Positions 31,186-42,669 of a stretch of DNA of 64,000 bases are shown here, piece after piece. Position 1 is the stretch's first letter; each line of letters opens with the position of its first letter. The DNA comes from Hymenopus coronatus. Its lineage: Eukaryota > Arthropoda > Insecta > Mantodea > Hymenopodidae. The stretch covers positions 116,470,676 to 116,534,675 of the forward strand of contig CM060897.1 in the NCBI GenBank assembly GCA_030762935.1, read 5' to 3'. The position numbers and the translations under genes are program-made. Under the pieces are notes generated by a model, which saw only the letters and a program-made list of their open reading frames with translations, had not been told where the DNA came from and searched no databases.

Positions 31186-32387
31186 AATGTTTTATTCGCT
31201 GAGACTAGAGTATGTAGTCGCAAAGGTATCATAGCGCAAACTCCGAGTAAGCTAGGCTTGGCAGCTGGGTTAGTGGCGAGGGTCACGATTGCAGAAGTTT
31301 TGCGTCCACTAGTGTTTGTTTAATAACTTTAATAATTTTGTATGAATAAACATATCTATCCACTTATTAATTCTGCCTGAAAATTAGCAGGAAATCAATG
31401 CGAATTAATGTACGAATACTTAACACAGCTTTAAACTTAGTGCGAATTTTAAAATAATTTTCAACTCAAATCTCGTCTCTGAGGATGTCATGTATTATTT
31501 CTGCTGTAGTATTTCCTGTCGTAACCGAAATAGGAATATCCTAGTGCAGATGTGAGCACAACATAGCAGTGTGGAGTGCGTCGACGCCCACTTATGGATT
31601 CAACAGCTCGCTGACTTGACTTTCCTGTTGCAGAGAGTTTGTAGTTATATAAGCGAGCAAGAGGGGGTGGTTTCAATATTCAGAAGCGGGTCGCTTGCGT
31701 CTCCCAAGTCAGGGATGCGTACCACAAATTCCATTTAACATTTTTGCATATGCAGGACTACAATATAGGGAGCCGCGCACTCCATATATATATGGTCTAG
31801 AAGCATGTGTCTGAGAGTTTTCATATGTGAGCTCTGCAAATAGACAGAGTTAGCTCGCTACAGCTATATTTGCTGAAACGAGAGGTCTTAGGAATGCAAA
31901 GCAACAACGTTACAAGGAAGCTGCATTGTTGAACGCGTCCCAAATACATGTTTCTGCACAAACACACTTTATTTAGAGGAAAATTGCGTTAACGTAAGGA
32001 TTATTGCGTTAACGTAAGGATTATTGCGTTACACATAATACAAGCCAGCACTTGTTAAGCGTATTTATTCTAAGGATACTCCTTCCAGAGTTTAATCCTT
32101 TGCAAACTCACGAAATTGGGGTTCCCCACCCACGAGCAGTCACCGGTCATGTCTTCACCCCTTTTGGAATTTGCATACGCTGCTCACAATGTTGTAAGTA
32201 CTTTAAGTCCTAGGATTCATAGTATAGCCAAATATTATGGACAGTTGATAAACTTTTAATTGTTTTCTTACACAGACATGTCTAAGTCAGGTATTGTGGT
32301 AGCACTAGTCTAATTGGGAAAGCTGGGAGCAAGGGGCCAGTGGTCAAACGGATAGTGAAATACTGGAACGGCATCCAAGTATTACCA
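31186..32387. other. Single-copy-looking interval
   Basis: It holds a 20-bp unit repeated 2.5 times (31984-32032, 'attattgcgttaacgtaagg'). It also has a 105-nt segment (32089-32193) bounded by 'actccttccag' and 'gtaagta', open in two frames. Neither is enough to call a gene. Confidence 0.35.
31984..32032. repeat. Short tandem repeat, 20-bp unit x2.5
   Basis: 'attattgcgttaacgtaagg' occurs essentially unchanged in succession and ends mid-unit. Confidence 0.9.
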
Positions 32388-32642
32388 TCCCGCGGGACGC
32401 ACAGTGGCCGAGTGGCTAGACTACCCGCTACCCTCTCACTAAGGCGGTTCACTTGAATTCGATCCCAAGCTACGTAGGTGTGGAATTTGTGTTGAACAAA
32501 GCGGAACAGGGATGGGTTTTCTCCGGGTTCTACGGTTTCCCCCGCCATCGCATTCCACCGGTGCTCTATCTTCGTTTCACGTATCAACACTGTCATCGCC
32601 TGCTGTGTCATAGAAGTAAAAGCGGGCGTTAAACACTATATA
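32388..32642 (+). repeat. SINE family A, copy
   Basis: The head is 'cgcacagtggccgagtggct'. Then 'cgatcccaagctacgtaggt', 'tccaccggtgctctatcttc' and 'gcgggcgttaaacactat'. Another copy follows within 12 nt in the same orientation. Confidence 0.85.
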
Positions 32643-32653
32643 AATATACTTCA

Positions 32654-32892
32654 GCCGCGCCGTGGCCGAGTGGTTAGACCACTTGCCTCTCACCTAGACG
32701 GCCGGGGTTCGATCCCAAGCGAGCGCATGTGAGATTTGTGGTGGACAAAGCGGCGCTGGGGCGGGTTTTCTCCGGGTATTCCCCCGCCATCGCATTCCAC
32801 CGGTGCTCCATCATCATTCATGTATCACCAGTGTCACCGCCTGCGGTGCCATAAGTAGTTAAAGCGGGCGTTAAACACTACCAAAAAAAATA
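32654..32892 (+). repeat. SINE family A, best-preserved copy
   Basis: The tRNA-like head GCCGCGCCGTGGCCGAGTGG has the A-box. The B-box is GGGGTTCGATCCCAAGCG. The body is 'tggtggacaaagcggcgctg', 'ccgccatcgcattccaccgg' and 'tcaccgcctgcggtgccata', followed by 'gcgggcgttaaacactacc' and an A-run. This defines the family consensus in the window. Confidence 0.9.
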
Positions 32893-33089
32893 AACCAAAT
32901 ATACTCACCCGCTTACCCTCCTCGTATTTTAGGACTGACACCCCTCTGGAGCTTACAAATGGGTGCCTAGTGGTCAGAAGCGTGTCGGGGAGCCAACGGG
33001 ATGCAAATTCAGATTGGAGAATCTGGAACGAGTGGTATGAGCGTGAGGAACTGGATAATATGAAATGAAAGCGAAATGGATGTTAGGAA

Positions 33090-33262
33090 AAGTGATGATG
33101 GAGCAATTAGTGGAATGAGTGGCGGAGAAAACCGGAGGACCCGGAGAAAACCCACCCAGATGCGCTTGTCCCATCACAAAACGCACACGTGGATGCTTGT
33201 AATCGAACCCGGGCCGTCAAAGTGGTAGACGAGCGGTCTAATCATTCAGCCACGGTAGGGAA
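33090..33262 (-). repeat. SINE A relative, diverged
   Basis: 'gaaaaccggaggacccggag' and 'aatcgaacccgggccgtcaa' with 'gcggtctaatcattcagcca' give the reversed B- and A-box sides. The body ('gtgatgatggagcaattag') differs from family A. Confidence 0.6.
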
Positions 33263-33306
33263 GTAAATATCTTCAAAGACCGTTTAAGGGCATAAGAATC
33301 AGCAAA

Positions 33307-33667
33307 ATGGAAAATAAGTTGCTTAGACCAATTAAAGGAAATTTTAAGAGAAGGTGGATTCGGCGAGCTAACAAATCAACAGACAATAGGGAGCCAAAAC
33401 TACGGAATAAAGTGAAAGCTAGTGCAGATGACATAGTGAAACAAGAAATAATAAGTAGTTTGAGGGTTAAGAGCTTTTATATAATATAGAAGTGTTAAGA
33501 AAGAATAGAAAACAGAAAATACACTGATGTTTGTGAAAAAATGGAGAGATAGGATCTGGCATGGGCAAGAACAGAAACAATGTTATTAAAAGGCCTAAAC
33601 GCTGATGACTATGTATGTCCACTATATGGCAATGTCGATAACAATTTACACTGTGTAAGCCAAAATG

Positions 33668-33714
<47 letters not shown>

Positions 33715-33715
33715 C
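33307..33715 (+). pseudogene. Possible LINE C-terminal remnant
   Basis: MENKLLRPIKGNFKRRWIRR and, further on, KGLNADDYVCPLYGNVDNNLH followed by CV resemble the C-terminal zinc-binding end of non-LTR retrotransposon ORF2 (C-x2-C...H-x3-C style; the second Cys is Tyr here). Internal stops and a frame change separate the blocks. A GA microsatellite at 33671-33710 ends the similarity. Confidence 0.4.
33671..33710. repeat. (GA)n microsatellite
   Basis: About 20 uninterrupted AG units. Confidence 0.95.
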
Positions 33716-33997
33716 TGGGAAAAGTTACCGGCAGAGATATTGTACTTAAAATAGGTAATTATACAGCGAAAGAAAGAGGAAAACGGGGGAGGAAAGTTAC
33801 AAAAAAGAGACGATTTAATAATAAAACTGAGGTGATAATAATTTATAGAAGAGAAAAATAAATTAATTTTATAGCGTATAAAAATGCACAAATAGAGGGG
33901 AAGTTACATATACATAAATGACCAGCGTGTTAACTCTATATGATACCAAAATCAGCAACTCCAGGAAAGTAAACTATTTGTGTATGATGTTTGTAAT

Positions 33998-34460
33998 TTG
34001 AAAAAAATCTGATGTGTTCCATTCACATGACTTTCTCTAAATCTCTGAAGAAATTATTGTTAAAAGCTTGTGTTTCTATTTACTTCATGCTAATTGAAAT
34101 AAACATTAGCAGAAATGCTTTCTTGTAAGTAGGAGAGAAAGTGAGGAAATATACTAGACTATAAGCTGTTTGCTTTGGGGTGGGGCAAATTTTCTCCAAA
34201 TCTTCATGTCTCATCCTTAGAGATACTAAACTATATATATAAGTTTGGTATTTTACCGACTTTTAGTTTTTGAGTTATAGTGTTCACAGACACATGGACA
34301 CACGAACACACATACACACATACGGACCTTTTTTTTTTTTTTTTAAAGTATATTTCTTGTGTACAGAGAACCCTAAAACGTCTATCTCGGTATCGAATTC
34401 TTGGGTAGAATGCAATACCTTCTTTATACACTATATATAATACGTATAGAGAAAGTACAA
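33998..34460 (+). repeat. R1 copy with large internal deletion
   Basis: The head ('aaaatctgatgtgttccatt') and tail ('tatagagaaagtac') are both present, but only about 460 nt separate them. The join is near 34165, where 'actagactataagctgtttg' meets 'ctttggggtggggcaaattt'. Confidence 0.85.
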
Positions 34461-34516
34461 ATAAAAGAAATTATTTATGATACATTATTATCTTGTTAGC
34501 GTGTTTACTGAATATA

Positions 34517-34842
34517 TTAGATGGCCCAACTGCCCTATATTTGGCATGCGTAGATAACTTTTCTGCTTTAAAAGAGTTGCGGAATTCAACGAGGCTATTT
34601 CAAGCAAAAACGCACCAGCAGAGAAATGGGCGACGAAAGTGACCTCTGCTTTACACCTCGCAATCAGCATGACCCGCTTATGGTCTCCGCTGAAGAGCAA
34701 GATGAGTAAAGCGAGGTCACTCTCTCTAGTTCTCTACTGGCGGGTTTTAACTTGAAATAGCTCCGTTGAATTCTGTAAGTCTTAACTCACGAACGGATGT
34801 CTGCACACGTCAAATACAGGTCAGTTGGGACACCTGGTAGAG
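34517..34842. mobile_element. Foldback element (~137-nt arms, ~52-nt spacer)
   Basis: The left arm contains 'ttagatggcccaactgccct', 'gcggaattcaacgaggctat' and 'gtgacctctgctttac'. The right arm carries their complements: 'gtaaagcgaggtcac', 'gaaatagctccgttgaattc' and 'ggtcagttgggacacctgg'. The arms are about 80% identical by eye, and the order is strictly mirrored. It could fold into one long hairpin. No coding capacity. Confidence 0.75.
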
Positions 34843-35269
34843 TATTACATTTTACTCAACATTTTGATATCCGAATTTCTTTGGAAAAACTCCAGAAATC
34901 AATATAAGTTTAAGGGACACTGCGAGTGAATTTGCAAAGTTCACATTTGTGTATCCATTTGTAGAAAGTTTTTATTGTGTTTCATTTCTTTCATTTCTTT
35001 CATTAACTTTCATTAAAGTTGGATAAATTCTTATATAAATATGTAGTACAATCAAAATGCCCCATGGGTCTCATAATTTTAGCAGTAATTTTTGCAATGA
35101 AATCTCCAAACCAAAAAAAAAAAAAAAAATTGTTTCGAAATTGATTTTAATATAATATGCGTAATGTGAAATTTCAGTTACACCTATAAGAAAATGTAAT
35201 TAAAAAATGAACCATAGTGTTATTGAATTTTTTAAAAGCTTATTTTTGTTATTAACAAGCATTTTACTG
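34843..35269. other. AT-rich DNA, nothing recognised
   Basis: Contains a short A-run (35113-35129) and a triple 'ttcatttctttcattt' tract near 34980. No feature supported. Confidence 0.4.
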
Positions 35270-35612
35270 TGGATACGTTTGCACATTGACGTATACGTTT
35301 TTTTCGTGTAGTTGATAATTTTCAAGACATTTTTTGTTATTTTTATTAATTTTAAGATACTTAAGCTTTTCTCAAACGTGCAAAGGGAACCGAATTTCAA
35401 TTATTTCACATAGCGACCGGGTTTCTAAAAGATTGACTGTCGCTTTGGCCTAGCGTATTATTTTGCTTCTACTTGAAGGAACTAATATAACTATTTCTGC
35501 TAATGTTTATATAATTTACTACGGAGTAGATAAACGAATAATCATTTTTGACAATAGCTTGTAGAGAAAGTCTTGTGAATGAAACACATAAGATTATTCC
35601 CAATACCTCTAA
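35270..35612 (-). repeat. R1 head half, minus
   Basis: 'gtgtagttgataattttcaa', 'cgaccgggtttctaaaagat', 'gcttctacttgaaggaacta' and 'agagaaagtcttgtgaatga' are the reversed first ~340 nt of R1. Confidence 0.75.
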
Positions 35613-36208
35613 GATGTTGAGAATAAAAGTAATTCAACTTTGTAAAGGAAAAAATCCAATATTTTCACAAATTCTTTTTATTCTCACATTTATTTAAAAC
35701 TATGAAAAGTATTTTAATACTGTAAAGATATGATTCTCAGAATCCCACTAAAGGTTTGTGTATTTTTAAAACATTTGGAGAAAACTACGCCTTAAGTGTG
35801 AAAAGACAAAGTTACGAGAAATTGTGAAGAAACAATTGCTACGGACTGCGGTGTTTAATGTGGCAATTTAAAAGAAAAAGCTGGTCAACAATCCCACTTA
35901 TATTTTTATAATTCTAAGGCTGAAATTTACTATTTTTAATGACATAGAAACTGAAAAATCTAATTTTTTAAACATTTTCTTTCCCCAGTGCATTTAAGCA
36001 GTCCGGCCTTTGGATCTCCCCAAAATACCAAGAGAAATTTGTAATTGGGCTGATTCTAGATTAACTCTTTATAATTATATGAGTGTTTTGCCCAACAATA
36101 ATTCCTAAATCACGGTTAATGGATATTAAATAACCGGTGACATACATACACAAGCACACTCAAGCTGGCACAACAGGTTTGGACCTATCGAGAAAATTAC
36201 TTTTAAAG
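35613..36208. other. AT-rich DNA, nothing recognised
   Basis: No ORF, repeat family or RNA gene seen. Confidence 0.4.
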
Positions 36209-37031
36209 AAAAAATCTTATGTGTTCCATTCACATGACTTTCTCTACATCTCTGCAACAAATTATTGTTAAAAATCTCTATTTACTTCATGCTAATCGAG
36301 AAAAAATTAGCCGAAACAGTCTTATTACTTGTTTCCTTGTAAGTAGAAGGGAAATAAGGGAGTACCATAGGTTAAAGTGATAGGAAAAAGCTGGTTGCTA
36401 TGTGACTGAAGTTTCTTTGTTTTTATGTACAGGAGTTGACAAATTCCTGTATGATTTTCAAAGTTGAAACTGAAAACAAGAGATATGTTAAAAACGATCA
36501 ACTCCACGAAAAAAATGTATATTGCATAAATTGTGTGTTTTAACGTGCCCTACATTTTTGTGTGACAAGTTTTTGTCCATGCCTTTCGGTTTAGCAGTTA
36601 TGCAAAATTCCATAGAATTGATCCAGAATAAAGTAGTCTTAAGAGGCTATTCCCGGAAAATTCAAGATATATATTTTATTTTGTCAGGTAAATATCTTTA
36701 ATATACCGTAATTTAATCAAAATCGTTAGAGACATTTTTAAGAAAATCAAAATTTTCCAAAATTTTTCCATGAAATGGGTAGTTTGGTGTGAGGGGATTT
36801 TTCTCAAAATCTTCGTGTCGAATTCCTGGAAGATACTACAGTTAAATAGCAAGTTTGGTATTTTACCATCTTCACAGACACACGAACACGAAAATGCTTT
36901 TTGAAAATGCTTTTTGGATATAAGGGACCCTAAAACATATATTTCCGGTGAAATCTCGGTATGGAATTTTTGGGTGGAGTGCAATACCTTCTCTATATAC
37001 TATGCATATAGTGCGAGTAGAGAAAGTAAAA
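36209..37031 (+). repeat. R1 copy, full length
   Basis: 'aaaaaatcttatgtgttcca' to 'gtagagaaagtaaaa'. The CA tract is nearly absent (only 'cacagacacacgaacacg'), and the palindrome is CTATGCATATAG. Confidence 0.9.
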
Positions 37032-37513
37032 AACCGAACTCTGAAATCCCTTGCTCTGCAGATGGGTGCTTTATCGACTGAAATACGTGTGCCATCAGCA
37101 AATACGGTATTAGGAGTATTTATGTTAAATGCATGTGTGGCGTGAACAGTGGTATTCTGAAAGGAAAGGTCCCCTTTAAACTACTGAGAGCAGCAGAATC
37201 TATCTTTAATTTTAGGTTCCTCGTAAGACACAAAAATTTGGAAACATTTCCTATTGTGGCGGACAAATTTAGCTCTCTAGCTTTAAGTGGATTCTTTAAG
37301 TGCAACTTAGTGGCAAAATTTCCGAAATAAAAAGTAAAATTGCCCACACTGGTAATGAAGGACTAAATAGTTCTAACTTCCATGAGAACTGAACAAATCA
37401 AACCTTAAGTTTGAGAAAATGGAAGGAAAAAGGAGATCATAATGTTGGTAGTTATGTTAGAGTGTTTTGTACACATAATAGCTTTGTTTTGTTTAAATAA
37501 TTAACAAAATTGC
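37032..37513. other. Single-copy-looking interval with short ORF
   Basis: 'ttgctctgcagatgggtgct' followed by 'ttatcgactgaaatacgtg' looks like a worn tRNA-derived A-box segment. The open frame 37133-37330 (65 codons, ending LSGFFKCNLVAKFPK) has an antisense partner frame and no recognised domain, so it is left unassigned. Confidence 0.3.
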
Positions 37514-37806
37514 ACTAAAATCTGATGCGTTACATTCACATAGCTTTCTCTATCTATTCTGTAACAAACTGTCCTTGCAAAGGCTTATTCTTCCACATGC
37601 TCATGCTAATCAAGACCCATTAGCAGAAATTATTTTATTACATATTTTGTTACACATATAAGGGGAATAAGGTAATACATTAAACTAAGGAGTTGAATCT
37701 TTTAACAACTGGTATATGATGACTTCAAAATTCCGTTATATTTTCAAGACCAATTTGAAAAAAGGAAAACATATGAGAATTATCATTTAAGAAAGGAAAT
37801 TCAAAC
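37514..37806 (+). repeat. R1 head fragment
   Basis: 'aaaatctgatgcgttacatt' and 'catgctcatgctaatcaaga' to 'gtatatgatgacttcaaaat'. The next R1 head follows directly in the same orientation. Confidence 0.75.
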
Positions 37807-38688
37807 AAAAATCTGATGTGTACCATTCACATGACTTTCTCTATATCCCTACAACAAATTATTCTTAAAAAGCATATACTTCAATTTACTTTAAGCTAAT
37901 CAGAAAAAATTAGCAAAAATTGTCTTATTACTTGCTGCCTTATAAGTAGAAACCAAATAAGGGACTACTATAGGCTAAAGTGATAGTCAAAAGCTGGTTG
38001 CTATGTCAATGAAATTCCTTTGTTTGTATGGATAGGAGTTGACAAGATCCTGTATGAGAAATGTATACGTTTTTCATAGCAGAAACCAAAAATAAGGAAT
38101 GTCTCAAAAACGAAGAACTCCACGAAAAAAAAATATATAACATAAATTGTGTGTCTTAATATGCTCTACATTTTTTGTGTAGTAAGTGTTTGTCCATCTC
38201 TTACGGTTTAGCAGTTATTCAAAATTCAGTAAAATTCATCCAGAATAAACTACTCTTCAGAGGCTATTCACAGTAAATTCAAGCTATACATTTTATTTGT
38301 CAGGTAAATATCTTTAATATACGAAATGTTAATCAAAATCGTTAGAGCCATTTTTGAGAAAATTGAAATTTTCGAAAAAAGTTCCATGTAAAGAGTAGTT
38401 TGGGGTGGGGGGATATTTCTCATTATCTTCGTGTCGCATCCCTGGAAGATACAAAACTTAAATACCAAGTTTGACATTTTACCGACTTTTAGTTTTTGGG
38501 TTATAGTGTACACGGACACGCACACATACACACACACATGGACCTTTTTGTGAAAATGCCTTTTTTAGATAAAAGGGACCCCAAAACATATATTTCCGGT
38601 GGAATCTCGGTATCGGATTTTTGGGTGGAGTGCAATACCTTCTCTATACACTATGTACATAGTGCGTATAGAGAGAGTAAAAAGCAGG
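37807..38688 (+). repeat. R1 copy, full length, well preserved
   Basis: 'caaaaatctgatgtgtacca' to 'tatagagagagtaaaaa', with a perfect CACTATGTACATAGTG at 38649-38664. This copy, 4757-5650 and 22937-23804 look like the youngest in the window. Confidence 0.92.
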
Positions 38689-39053
38689 TATATATCACAA
38701 GAAAAATATATTTGAAATAAATTTTGTGCTTTAACTAGATGCACCATTTTGTGTAGTAACAGTTTGTCCGCCTGTTTTTCAGGAATAAACAAATCATACA
38801 AATGATACTTTAAAGGTCAACTCCGGTTCATTCAAAGAATCGAATTTGAATCACATAGTAACGAGCTTTTAAAAGATTTTACTATCACTTTAGCATAGCG
38901 TACGCCCTTATTTCCCTTTTACTTACAAGTAAGCAAGTAATTAGGCATTTTTGCTAATCGATTAGCATGAAGAGGTAGAAGAATAACCTTTACAAAAATA
39001 ATTTGTTAGAGAAGAAGGGAAAGTAATGAAAATGGACCACATCAGATTATTTC
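38689..39053. repeat. R1 fragments, mixed orientation
   Basis: 38700-38770 is a plus internal piece ('ttgtgctttaactagatgca', 'tgtagtaacagtttgtcc'). 38840-39053 is a minus head ('aacgagcttttaaaagattt', 'acttacaagtaagcaagtaa', 'atggaccacatcagattatt'). Confidence 0.65.
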
Positions 39054-40126
39054 CCAAAAACCAATCATATAGTTTAATATGCTCTGTGGTTTGCATGTTC
39101 TTAACTGCGAAGCGAAATGAATAACGGCATGTATAAACCATATATTTTGCTTCCACGTTTTCAGACCTCAGAACATGATCTATTGACCTAGGTTGTGAGG
39201 TTATTGACCTCTCAGAAAGCATATATAAAGTTAGTTCCGATCAATATTCGTTGTAGTGAGGCCCGCCCACTCAAGGCTAAGCATTTTAACCCGCGATCTC
39301 AGGGTGTACCACGCCTACTTGGAGGTACTAACCAATATGAAAACATATTACTCTTAATAAATAACGTTATAAGTAGAGCTCGGTCCGGGGTCACGAAATA
39401 GCTGGATTTGGTTTCGGTGCACACAAAGTCTAACTACATATTGATGGAGTAGGCGTGGTCTCTACAGTCTCTTTCAAAACGTGTTGCACTATCTAGCAAT
39501 ACTCACTGCCTGGTCTCTTTCAGTTTCTGCTGGTAGATAAAAACCAATGAACACTGAAAGAGAACGCAGATTGAAAAATGTCAAAAATATGAGAGAATAG
39601 AGTTTACGCTGAACAACCTTGTGGAGGATCTAAAATATTTTGAGGGACAGGAGGAGAGTCTTTTCTTTCGATATAGTAAACATGTATCTAAAAATTCACT
39701 GCAATGAATTCTGAGTGAATTTGATTTATGTTTATTGTTTTTTCAAAGCCCTGTACATTATTATCCTGAATTTTCTGTATAAAGCATTATACTCTATTTG
39801 TAAAAGTACAAGGCGTCTTTATTTACTAATCATATTATGAAATAATTGTTTTGTTGTGTTACATCATGAATTAGAACGACACATTAATATCATTACATTT
39901 AATGAGCTACTTTTGGAACAGATTACACCTCAACATGGATACGTTACAAACCCCTCCCAATTACCCTCTCTTTATAACGCTGACTGCTCCGTGTGTTCGT
40001 AAATTGTGTATTCTTCGGACCCCAAAACTGAGCTTTAGTGATAAATAAGGACGGGAGTTAGGGACCTTGTTTTGTATACGTGACTTATATTCACTGTCAA
40101 CAAACGCCTCCTACAAACTCAGGTAC
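39054..40126. other. Single-copy-looking DNA, no gene supported
   Basis: Moderate composition at 39090-39530, then AT-rich. 'gatctcagggtgtaccacgc' near 39295 hints at an eroded SINE but has no second copy. Confidence 0.35.
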
Positions 40127-40472
40127 ACGGCCGCGCCAAGGCCGGGTGGTTAGCCACTCGCCTCTCACCAAAGTGATGTGGTTGTTAACCATGTGTGCTT
40201 CGGAAGTGATGTCTTGATTTCTTCGTCCATGCAAGATGGCACACAATTTAGTGATATCCTATTGCGCCATCAGATTTCTTTTCCAGGCAACTGCATGTGG
40301 GATTTGTGGTGGACAAAGCGGCGTAGGAGTGGGTTTTCCACGGGTTTCCCGGTTTCCCCCTACAGCGCATTCCATCGGTGCTCCATCTTCATTCCATGTA
40401 CCTTCAGTGTCATTCCCTGCGGTGCCATAGTAGTAAAAGCGGACGTTAAAAACCATAAAAAAAAAAAATCCT
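40127..40472 (+). repeat. SINE family A with ~105-nt internal insertion
   Basis: The head 'cggccgcgccaaggccgggt' and 'cactcgcctctcacc' are separated from 'gcaactgcatgtgggatttg' by about 105 nt with no SINE counterpart (40174-40282). The body and the tail 'gcggacgttaaaaaccat' plus A-run are normal. Confidence 0.75.
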
Positions 40473-40662
40473 ATGGCACCTTCTCCTGCACTAAACATGT
40501 CTCCGTTTATGCACGGCTTAGGCTATAATTTTCGTTATGTTGTAGATATACTTTTTTCCCTTTCAAATGATATACATAATAAATGGATAATTTTTAAAGT
40601 GGATTTTATCCACATAATGTTAGTGTACCTTTTTCTTCGCTCCTAGACCGTCAACCAACCTC

Positions 40663-40920
40663 GTCCTCTGTGGTCTAGGGGTAACGTGGTAGCGTCTAGT
40701 TCCCAAGATCACGGGTTCATGGATTTTTTCGGGTGTAAAATCCTTATCGTGGTTTCCTTAGGAATGAAGGTAAATCTGTTTGTTCTGTGTCGTACATTTA
40801 CAGCATCTAAAAAATCCAGCTCCGGAGCAAAATTAAGCGATCCTTTGTCCCAATATAGAATGGGACACAGTGAGCCACGGCAATTAAAGACCACCCATAA
40901 ATAAAACTCAATCTAATTTC
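40663..40920 (+). repeat. SINE family D, copy 2
   Basis: The head 'tcctctgtggtctaggggta' carries A-box-like sequence. The B-box is 'gatcacgggttcatgg'. The body is 'ttttttcgggtgtaaaatcc', 'aatccagctccggagcaaaa' and 'gacacagtgagccacggcaa', and the tail is AT-rich. Confidence 0.75.
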
Positions 40921-41120
40921 TGTTCATTGGTTAGGGTTTGGGTGCCAGAATTTCTATATGCTACCAATAGGAAACGAACACATAACGAGTGTGTTCCAGG
41001 CATTCAGGTAAAATGCGTCCGTTTGCCGCCCTATTTGCTACTCATATTGTTTAAAGCAGTACATTGTCAAAAACGAGTAGATGTGCTACACAACCGATAA
41101 AGGGGTTCTGCCAACATTAG

Positions 41121-41984
41121 ACAGTCTGATATGTTCCATTCATATCACTTTGTCTACCTAGCCTGCAAACAAAGTATGTATTATTCCAAACGCTTTTTCT
41201 TATATCTACTTCATGATAATCGAGATAAACATTATCAGAATTTATTCCTAATTCCTTAAAACTAGAAAGGAAACAAGAGAACATACTAGGCTAAAGGGAT
41301 AATGAAATCTTTTAAAAGCTGTTTCTCTACCATTGACTTTGACCAGGAGTAAAAAATGAAAGAAAAAAAATGGATGGCGATTTCCAGTTTCAGGATAGTA
41401 CATTTTTGAATTGAAACTAATAAGAAGGAATGTGTTGGATAGCATTAACTCTACAACATATATATACTTATATGAATTGTATGTTTTGAAGAAATCCAAA
41501 TGTTTTGTGTAGTAGGTTTTGTCTATTGCGATTTACCAAGTATACAAAAGTAATTTGAATGAAGTTGAGTGGACAGGCTATTGCAAGAAAATTTCAGATT
41601 TCTTATATTTAATTTTCATCTAAAAGTCTTTAACATACGACATTTTAATCAAAATCACTAGACTTAGTTTTGAGAAAATGAAAGTGTTGGAAACTTTTTT
41701 CATGTAAGCATTTTTTGTGTGTTTGGGAGTAGTGCTGAAAATCCTCTTGTCGTGGAGTTTGAAGATGTTGAACATAAATTTCAAGTTCTGTATTTAACAG
41801 TATCTTGGTTTTTGAATTATGCTTTTCATAGACGTGTGTGCGAACTCGCACAGGAAGCTCTTTTCTCTAATTGTTTTTATCAGAGATCCTTAAAATGAGT
41901 ATTTCTAGTGACATCTGGATATTGAATTTTTTTGGTAGAACGAAATGCCTCATCTACCTATTTACTATTTAGTAGAGAATGTAT
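41121..41984 (+). repeat. R1 copy, full length, diverged subfamily
   Basis: 'cagtctgatatgttccattc' to 'ttagtagagaatgtattaaa'. All blocks are present, but there are more differences than in other copies and the CA tract is missing ('atagacgtgtgtgcgaactc'). Confidence 0.8.
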
Positions 41985-42074
41985 TAAAGAAGATCACTAT
42001 TGACAACCAATAGCATGTGTTTTCATTGATTGCTCCTGTTTTGCCAGACTGATCTATAAAGCGATAGACTTTTT

Positions 42075-42668
42075 GCTTTACAGAAGACTATAACAAGACA
42101 CGAATTCCTAGAGAATGTCCACATTTCAACAAAACTATAACAAGACATGAATTCTTAAAGATTGCCCATCTTTGAACAAGATTATAACAAGACATGAATT
42201 CCTAAAGATTGCCCATCTTCCAACAAGACTATAACAAGATACGAATTGTTAAGATAGCCCATCTTTCAACAAGACCATAACAAGATACGAATTTCTTAAG
42301 ATTGCCCACCTTTCAACAAGACTATAGCAAGACACGAATTCCTAAAGATCTTTCAACAAGACCATACAAGATATGAATTTCTTAAGATTGCCCACCTTTC
42401 AACAAGACAATAGCAAGACACGAATTCCTAAAGATCTTTCAACAAGACCATAACAAGATACCAGTTCTTTAGATTGCCCAACTTTCAACAAGACTATAGC
42501 AAGACACGAATTCCTAAAGATCTTTCAACAAGACCATAACGAGATACGAATTCCTAAAGAATGCCCATTTTTCAACAAGACTATGACAAGACACGAATTC
42601 TTAAAGAATGCAAAGCTTTCAACAAGACACGAACTCTTAAAGAATACCCATATTTCAACAAGACTATG
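42075..42668. repeat. Minisatellite, 47- and 40-bp units (13 units)
   Basis: The unit 'cgaattcctaaagattgccc' plus 'atctttcaacaagactataa' plus 'caagaca' recurs at 42101, 42148, 42195, 42242, 42288, 42335, 42374, 42421, 42461, 42507, 42547, 42594 and 42630. Spacings are 47 and then alternately ~39-40 and ~46-47. The shorter type lacks 'tgcccat'. From 42288 to 42547 the long and short types alternate, forming a ~86-bp higher-order unit. Most units carry GAATTC or a one-base variant. Confidence 0.92.
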
Positions 42669-42669
42669 C

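Noticed and set aside
32654..32892. Functional tRNA genes at the SINE heads
   Set aside because: The A- and B-box-like sequences are followed by a shared SINE body and tail. The arms do not pair well by eye, so they are not called as tRNAs.
40178..40528. 116-codon ORF on plus
   Set aside because: Lies in a SINE A copy and its insertion.
42075..42668. CRISPR-like array
   Set aside because: The spacing is regular, but the whole unit repeats and there are no unique spacers. The context is an animal genome, so it is a minisatellite.
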